The notes beneath the pieces are model-generated. The model was not told where the DNA came from. It saw nothing but the letters and a program-made list of their open reading frames with translations, and made no database searches. Below are positions 55,631 through 64,000 of a stretch of 64,000 nt of DNA, piece by piece. This DNA comes from Eutrigla gurnardus (Eukaryota > Chordata > Actinopteri > Perciformes > Triglidae). The DNA is taken from contig OY741269.1 of the NCBI GenBank assembly GCA_963514095.1, forward strand, positions 21,777,415-21,841,414, read 5' to 3'. How positions within the stretch are numbered: position 1 is the stretch's first letter; every line of letters begins with the position of its first letter. The translations under genes were made by a program, and so were the position numbers.

Positions 55631-58187
55631 TTGTTTTACCATTTATGTAACGTATGCGTAGGATGCAAGACAATGTCTTAAAAAAATGCTCAATCTCATC
55701 TAATAGTCTCTGCAACAAAAACCCAACTTCCAACCTGCAGGGAGACCAGATCCAGTGGAGCCCATTTTCTTCAAAGATAATATGCATACAGGCCTTGATG
55801 TGCAAAAATATCATGATTCAACACAGGAACTCTGCATTTAAAAGGAAAATCCCAGCCCTACAGCAAAGACGTGAAATAACAGCTCCTCAACCATAAGGTT
55901 TATATGGTTTGTTCCCCTTTGAAAGGTAAGAAGCTATGGAATAATTAACAATCAATGAATAATAATTACACTTCAAAGGCAATGTTGCCATTATAGCTAA
56001 GACCAAATTGATAATAATACAGCTGAACGTTTTCTCCTAATGTTTACTACAACTGTGACTTTAAATGCGCTGAAAATATACAAAAATGCAACATTTGTGA
56101 TGCAATTTATAGCTTGAGTTTCATATAACCATGATTCAAATAATATAAATATCCCTCCAAAACTTCAGTTAGTAATAAACACAGGCTGATGAATAAATGA
56201 TATCTGATCTTTTGGACACAACTTTTTTAGATTGAGACATAAGGGTCAAATGGGACAGTAAAGCTACACAAGGTTTGATTGTCTGGCCTGATGAGTGAAA
56301 ATAAAAACTTGTTTTGTTGTTGAGCCCTAGTTGTGAAAACGCACAATCAAAAATTGGCATGCCCTCATTCGTGTGACATCACGTTGGTGGGAGGGGCAAC
56401 CATCAAACCGGAAGTTAACCCTACAGAGCATGAGGTGAGGAAAATGACAAACTTTAGCTAGTTTTCACCATTGTCAAAGCTAACATATCACACAAATCAT
56501 TGATGGAAACATGAATGTGATTTACGACTGCATCCAAAAATGTAAATATAATGTTTCTATTTTAGGATTTAGATTGGTTTTAATTTGGGGGTTTTTTTGC
56601 TAACAGTTTTTAGCCAGCTAGCAAAAACAACGAGTTAATACACCAACAAAGCCAAACACCAACAGCTAGGGTTAACCTTTAGCTATTAACACATCCCAAA
56701 CTTACTTTTATGAATCTATTGCAGAGGAGAATGCCACCAGTGAGACAACAGTTTTGGACTTCAAGCATTTCTTTGCATTGCTGGATACTTCTGGATTTTG
56801 CTAGCTGTTTTACCATCCCTATCCAGGGAGTGCTATATAGAGGACTGGATAGTGAGTCATTGGCCAAATTTTCAAAAATCCTTTCACCACCAGGTCATTT
56901 TCAATGTGTCTCTTCACCAATTAAAAATGATCCAGTTCAATGGCGGCTGATGTCAACAAGGCAGCAATTTAGCATAGTTCCCAAAATTAATAAATTAGTA
57001 TTTTACCGTCTGTGTTGTCGTGGTGCTTTGCTCAAATTAAATGTGATATTTTCATGGATTTATCTCGATCACTCTGTTCTCATCTGTAATTTTTCCATTT
57101 TTTCAAGTATCTTTTTTTCTCTCTTATTTTTCTACATGGTGTTATCGTTAACATTTACTTTTCTGTGGCTTCATCTCCACCTTTTGCTGTTTGTTGCGAT
57201 ATTTGTGTATGAACATAATTTGAAAGAGTCGATGATGTCATGCTACTGAATTGTTTGTGGCTGCAGGAATCAAAACTTTACAAACTCTTGCAAGTAAATT
57301 TAATAATAAATCTGAAAATGAAATCACCTCAGACTTCTCGAGAATAATTTTGAGTGCTACCAGTCCCAGCTGTGGGACGATGTTGATTCATATTCATTTT
57401 AATCTGGGATTTCTCGTTTTTTATCTGGACTCTGAGTCTATAATGAAAAAAAAAAGATTGATGGGGAGGGAGGGGGAAAGCAAAAAGAAAGGCTCATACA
57501 AAGGGTCAAAAATAGCACAGGAATCATGGGAAAAGTTATGGGGACCTGCGTACAGTTTGTAAGGTAAAAATAATAACAGATTCCCAGAACAAGACAATAT
57601 ACAAAGGTGTGCACCAACTACACAAATAATATTTGAATAAGCTTTATACTATTGGGGATGATGTGTTTTCATGGTGCAGCAGAAAGTAAATGGTGTACTT
57701 GTGTGTGTAATGTTTGATTAGTTTCTCACTTTGCTGTTCAGGGCTGAGACTATACGTGGCTGAATGTACAGACGGTTTCTCTTCACATGTTTCGGTAAGT
57801 GAGAGTCGTTCTTTTATCCAACATATTGGGGAAGTTAACAGGGGCCACACCACTGTAGCTGCTGTGACGGCCCCTGCCTAGCCAAGCCTGGTGGGTCTTG
57901 TGTCTGTATTTTCCCCACAGATCTATGGGTACCTGGGAGGCTGTGGGTGTGGCAGTCAGCTGAATTTGGAGCACCTGTGCCTTGCTGCCACAGATGATAA
58001 AAGGCCCTCCCCCAGTGCTGTTCGCCCTCTGTCTTTTGATGCTTCCACCGGCCAGCAGCCGCAGGCCTTTTTGTTTGTTTGATTCTGGTTCTGTTTTCAC
58101 TCCACAACACCCTACACTTCATTATTCACACACCCACACTTACATGACTGATATTACTGACTGACACACTCCCTATTTAAACTAACT

Positions 58188-58262
58188 TAGGCAAGGCAAG
58201 GCAATTTTATTTGTATAGCACCTTTCAACAACAGGTCAATTCAAAGTACTTACACTTACCAG
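58188..58262. mobile_element. Non-LTR retrotransposon tail fragment
   Basis: Block aggcaaggcaaggcaatttt, then tttgtatagcacctttcaac, then ggtcaattcaaagtactta; the reverse complement of the fragment at 5764-5825. Confidence 0.55.
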
Positions 58263-58599
58263 GAGAAACCCCCTCCGAAGGTAAGATGGGTTCTTATACT
58301 GTTTCTTTGCTTCGTGATGTTTGTGTGTTTCTGGATCTTCTCGGCTGATAATGTAGTTTTGTTTTGACTTAATTGCCTTTGTCTGTTCGTTACCGACACA
58401 TTAAGGTTAAGTGCTCCATCTCATGGTCAAAGGTAGAACAGCAGAGTGAATTTAAGGTTTTTTCACTTTGTCATGTTGTAGTGATAGTAGATGTTTGTTC
58501 CTGTGTTTTTATAAAACAAAGTGACTTGGGGGTCACAGAGCACATGATCATTGAGCTGTTGAAAATACCTTTAATTTTTAAATCCATACTACCCATTGA

Positions 58600-58830
58600 T
58601 GCCATTTTGTGTCTCTTTGTAGTCTTTATGCATCTGATTATAGAACTTTTGCGTTATTGGTCCTTTTATGTTTTTCAAAGTACATAAAACATTTTTTGCA
58701 AATATGTCTAATTGTTGCATTCTATGTGCATTTCTTCTTTCTTGCATCACTTTCTTTGCATTTCTGTGTAGTCGTTTTGGTCTCTTTTTGCTTATTTTGC
58801 ATCTCTGTGTAGCTGTTTTGTGTTTGTCTT
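58600..58830. repeat. Degenerate minisatellite-like (TTTTGTGTCTCTTTGTAGTC)n
   Basis: Several loose copies of ttgcatctctgtgtagctgt, the same family as the arrays at 12400, 49030 and 53830, more decayed. Confidence 0.55.
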
Positions 58831-59984
58831 TTTCATATTGTTTGAAATCCAATCCATGCAAAATCGATGGCTGCACCATTACATCACATACGACCCTTTA
58901 CAAGAGTCTCATTTTAAAACGAGTCATCTTTAAATATCAAAAAGTCAACCAAAGACATATTTCCACTGACTCCCGTCTTTACAGCTGTAGCGACAGTGGG
59001 GCTGCTGGCTGCTGGCGTTTACCTCATAGAATTTCAAATTAAGTTCTGTGGGTTTTCAACAAAGCCGGTTCGCACAATCTGACTTTGTAATGATGCCCGG
59101 GGGTCTGCGGGGTTCAAGGAGTCGGTTTGTCACAAATTAATTACTGTGCAGGGCATCTATTGATGCTGACAGGATCCACAACCCTGGATCCGGTCTCTAA
59201 TGCAACCGGTCTTCCATTAAGCTTCACATTTCATAAGCAGCCCACGAACGGTGAAGAGGGGACAGGGACTCGGTTCGGTTTTGTTGTCCCTGAGAGAAAA
59301 AGAAAATAAGAAAAGCAGAAATATGAGATTATCATACATGCACTCACAAATTGTACACCATCAGTTTTTTAAAAATCTTTAATAAAAAAATAAATAATGA
59401 AGTCCCAGCAAGTAATTTTATCATTAGGTTTAGTCACACTTTTTTTAACAACAATTGTAAAAAGCATTCATGATTTTTAGAAATGTAATATATTACTTCT
59501 CTGTTGTTAAAAAGGCATTTTTGTCATAACAGAATTAATATCAGGGTTAACAGAACGAATACATTGGTAAATACTCTGTGAAACGTTGGATGGATTTACC
59601 TCCTATGTAAACTGTTTCCACTGTTGCCGACTTTCTGCTCAGACGAGGAGGCCACTATTAGTTTGATAACGTCATGTTGTCTGGACACTGGACGACAACA
59701 GAACCAAACATTTATAGCTTATCCTCAAGCTTGTGTAATGTTGTCAGCATGTAAACCCGTCTCCTACAAAATAATTTTCCTTTACAACCAAACTCTCAAT
59801 TACAATTCCACTTAACAAAATAACGTTGTTAGTTTAAGGCGACAAAACTACTTGGATAGATAAGTTAAAAAATCCTCATGGTTCGGCTTAAAATTTATAT
59901 TAAATTGAAACAAAACAAAAGTACTTGTTTGTGTTTAGGCAGAAAGTACTTGGTTCACACCAGGTGGTAACCTCAGGTTCTGAG

Positions 59985-60165
59985 AAGGGAAGCCAATGCT
60001 GAAGTGCCTTAAACGTGCATTCTCTCTGCTGATCACCAGGGGGTGACTCCTCTGCAACTCCTCTGCTTGCAAAATTGAGTCTGATTGCATGGAGATCTAT
60101 GAGAAAATGACCCTACTTCTCACTTGATTTATTACCTCACCATTTATAGACCTTGTCATTAGGGG
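59985..60165 (+). repeat. Dispersed repeat R1, 3'-truncated copy with CTCF-like core
   Basis: gaagccaatgctgaagtgcc, tcaccagggggtga (60033-60046) and gagatctatgagaaaatgac; then it diverges, with a 30-bp local insertion after gactcc. Confidence 0.75.
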
Positions 60166-60226
60166 CGTTGGTATGCCCACAAAGACAACTTTAGATCACA
60201 AATAAACAGCAAAAATATGGCTGTAT

Positions 60227-60603
60227 CATCCATCCATCATCTACCGCTTATCCTGTATTCAGGGTCGCGGGGGGGCTGGAGCCGATCCCAGCTGTCATTG
60301 GGCGAAGGCAGGGTACACCTGGACAGGACGCCAGTCTATCGCAGGGCCGACATGTAGAGACAAACAACCATTCGCGCTCACATTCACACCTACGGGACAT
60401 TTAGAGTCATCAATGAACCTATCCCCATCCTGCATGTCTTTGGACTGTGGGAGGAAGCCAGAGAACCCGGAGAGAACCCATGCTTACACGGGGAGAACAT
60501 GCAAACTCCACACAGAAGGAGCCCGAACCCTACCCGGGAATCGAACCCGGGACCCTCTCACTGTGAGGCGACAGTGCTACCCACCACACCACCGTGCAGC
60601 CCC
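60227..60603 (-). mobile_element. Fish SINE/LINE copy, full-length-looking
   Basis: On the minus strand it begins ggctgcacggtggtgtggtg, has the B-box-like gggttcgattcccgggta, then tgcatgttctccccgtgt and ccagcccccccgcgacc, and ends in ATGG repeats. It gives the full-length form for the 29316 copy. Confidence 0.82.
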
Positions 60604-61511
60604 ATGGCCCTATCAAGTGAACTTTATTATTGTATCTTCTTTGGCTGCTACTTTGGTGAGTTTTGTCTTACAGTTGTTCAGTTGGGATCTCAGCTTTCGG
60701 ATGTATCATATTTACAGGTAGCATGAAGAAGCAAAATCCTACATCATACACACTATTTTTGCTGTATACTCATTTAGTCATTTAGTTTGCGTCTCATTTA
60801 GGTCAAAGTTGATATCATGAGGTTTTAACTTCAACTTTCAACTTTTTTTAGCAGTTTCTTCCTGTTATAAGGGTTTGCAGGATGAATATGTTTCTACATG
60901 TTTAAAATGTCATTATGTGGTGTTTGTTGCAATGTGTGCAACTTCCCCAAAGATACCAAACCACCAACTACAGCATTTCTGAACAACACTTTCATAATTT
61001 CCCACATCAGGAAATTACTATTTTATCCTTGATATATATAATTACCTGTAATTGAGGTCCTGTTGGCAGGGTGAAACCGAGTCAGCTGTGCTCCTCAGAG
61101 AGCCGGTACTCACCACGGAGTGCTCCCCGGTGTTTACACTGGCAGCCTGCTGGAGCCTGAAGCTAGCACACAGAAATGACCTGCATCAACATCTAAATAC
61201 AAAAGTAGGGAAATTATTATGGCGCTGTAGAAATAACTTGTGCTCACAGGTTTGTTTTTCTTGGGCCTTTTCACCACCTCCTTTGGAGTTGTGTTTTTTT
61301 TTTTTTTCTCTCCCCCTTAAAGGGAGACATTCTGACAGTAGAGATAAAGACAGTAACAGCAGGGACCACCCAAACAAAATTGGCATGTTCACACACCTAG
61401 ACCTCGGCCCCAGACGGTCTGGGCCTTAGACTACAATTGATGAAAATATGGATTACAGCAACTTTAAATGAAAGCCTGCAGGCAACAAACGAGTTAAAAG
61501 GAATATGTCAC

Positions 61512-63655
<2,144 letters not shown>

Positions 63656-64000
63656 CTGGCAGATGATGAATAAAACATCAGTTCGACACACAGAAACGTG
63701 TGATATGACAACAGCAACTGTGTTTCAACCTGCAATTATTTTGGCCTGTCTTTAAAGGTCCAGTGTGTCAGATTGACTATTATCAGAAGTGTTACAATTA
63801 CTAAGAATCGTTATGTTTTCATTTAATTAGAAAGAGCCATTCAAATCTACATAAAAAAATGGATTGTAATAGAAAAACAGAAATGCATTTTAATAAATTC
63901 TTGTACACATATTGTTCAAATCAAATATAGAATATGACTGGGTATGTGACCTAAAACGGTTAAAAGGCCAACTACATTTTTCCAGAATTTTCCATAAACT
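63656..64000. other. Laminin intron, window end
   Basis: AT-rich sequence upstream of the first visible laminin exon; nothing recognised. Confidence 0.6.

Larger units (their letters stand above)
55631..61511. other. Intergenic region between osbpl1a and the laminin-like gene
   Basis: No gene supported on either strand. Specifically, I could not find laminin G-domain exons on the minus strand here. It holds a retroelement tail (58188-58262), a minisatellite-like stretch (58600-58830), an R1 copy (59985-60165) and a SINE/LINE copy (60227-60603). A 540-bp open frame at 56710-57249 has no recognisable domain. Confidence 0.6.

Noticed and set aside
56710..57249. 179-aa ORF between osbpl1a and the laminin gene
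   Set aside because: No recognised domain, AT-rich codon use unlike the neighbouring genes and no splice context. A hydrophobic tail can arise from T-rich DNA.
61090..61165. Possible further laminin exon (minus) with acceptor gtgctag and donor gtgagt
   Set aside because: Its phase does not follow from the 61512 exon without a frame change, and the translation does not look like the start of LG1.

Overview
The window is vertebrate nuclear DNA, almost certainly from a ray-finned (teleost) fish. It has intron-split vertebrate genes with GT-AG junctions, long CA/GT, CT and AT microsatellites, and fish-type SINE/LINE tails. The gene order is hrh3/hrh4-like receptor (-), impact (-), osbpl1a (+), laminin-alpha (lama3-like) (-). 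From general knowledge, this mirrors human 18q11.2 (LAMA3-TTC39C-CABYR-OSBPL1A-IMPACT-HRH4) with the same relative orientations, but nothing resembling TTC39C or CABYR was found here.

Layout. 1-4805 is intergenic DNA with repeats. 4806-8914 (-) holds a three-exon histamine H3-type GPCR (427 aa). 8915-13430 is spacer. 13431-30472 (-) is impact, an RWD plus UPF0029 protein of 323 aa in 11 exons. 30473-35165 holds a GC-rich divergent promoter region and the presumed non-coding first exon of osbpl1a. 35172-54792 (+) is osbpl1a/ORP1L, 962 aa in 27 coding exons: ankyrin repeats, PH domain, coiled coil with an FFAT-like motif, and the oxysterol-binding domain. Its 3' UTR runs to about 55630. 55631-61511 has no recognisable gene. 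61512-63655 (-) holds seven exons of a laminin alpha coiled-coil region. One of these carries a 1-nt frame disruption, and the LG-domain exons that should follow were not found.

All exon boundaries were read by hand, by joining frames across GT-AG sites and comparing with the remembered human proteins. Codon phase closes exactly through hrh3-like, impact and osbpl1a, so those models are strong. The laminin model is weaker.

The four genes are not one pathway. The receptor is a Gi-type aminergic GPCR, IMPACT restrains GCN1-GCN2 stress signalling, ORP1L links late endosomes to the ER and senses sterol, and laminin alpha is a basement-membrane subunit. They are linked by old synteny, and impact and osbpl1a probably share a divergent promoter.

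The most notable items are: a laminin-alpha locus that seems truncated or decaying; an H3-like receptor in the HRH4 position; a dispersed repeat carrying a CTCF-like core in five copies; a 689-bp PIF/Harbinger-type element with perfect 27-bp terminal repeats and a MADF/Myb-like ORF; (TG)n or (CT)n tracts beside several splice acceptors; and a histidine in the FFAT core of ORP1L.
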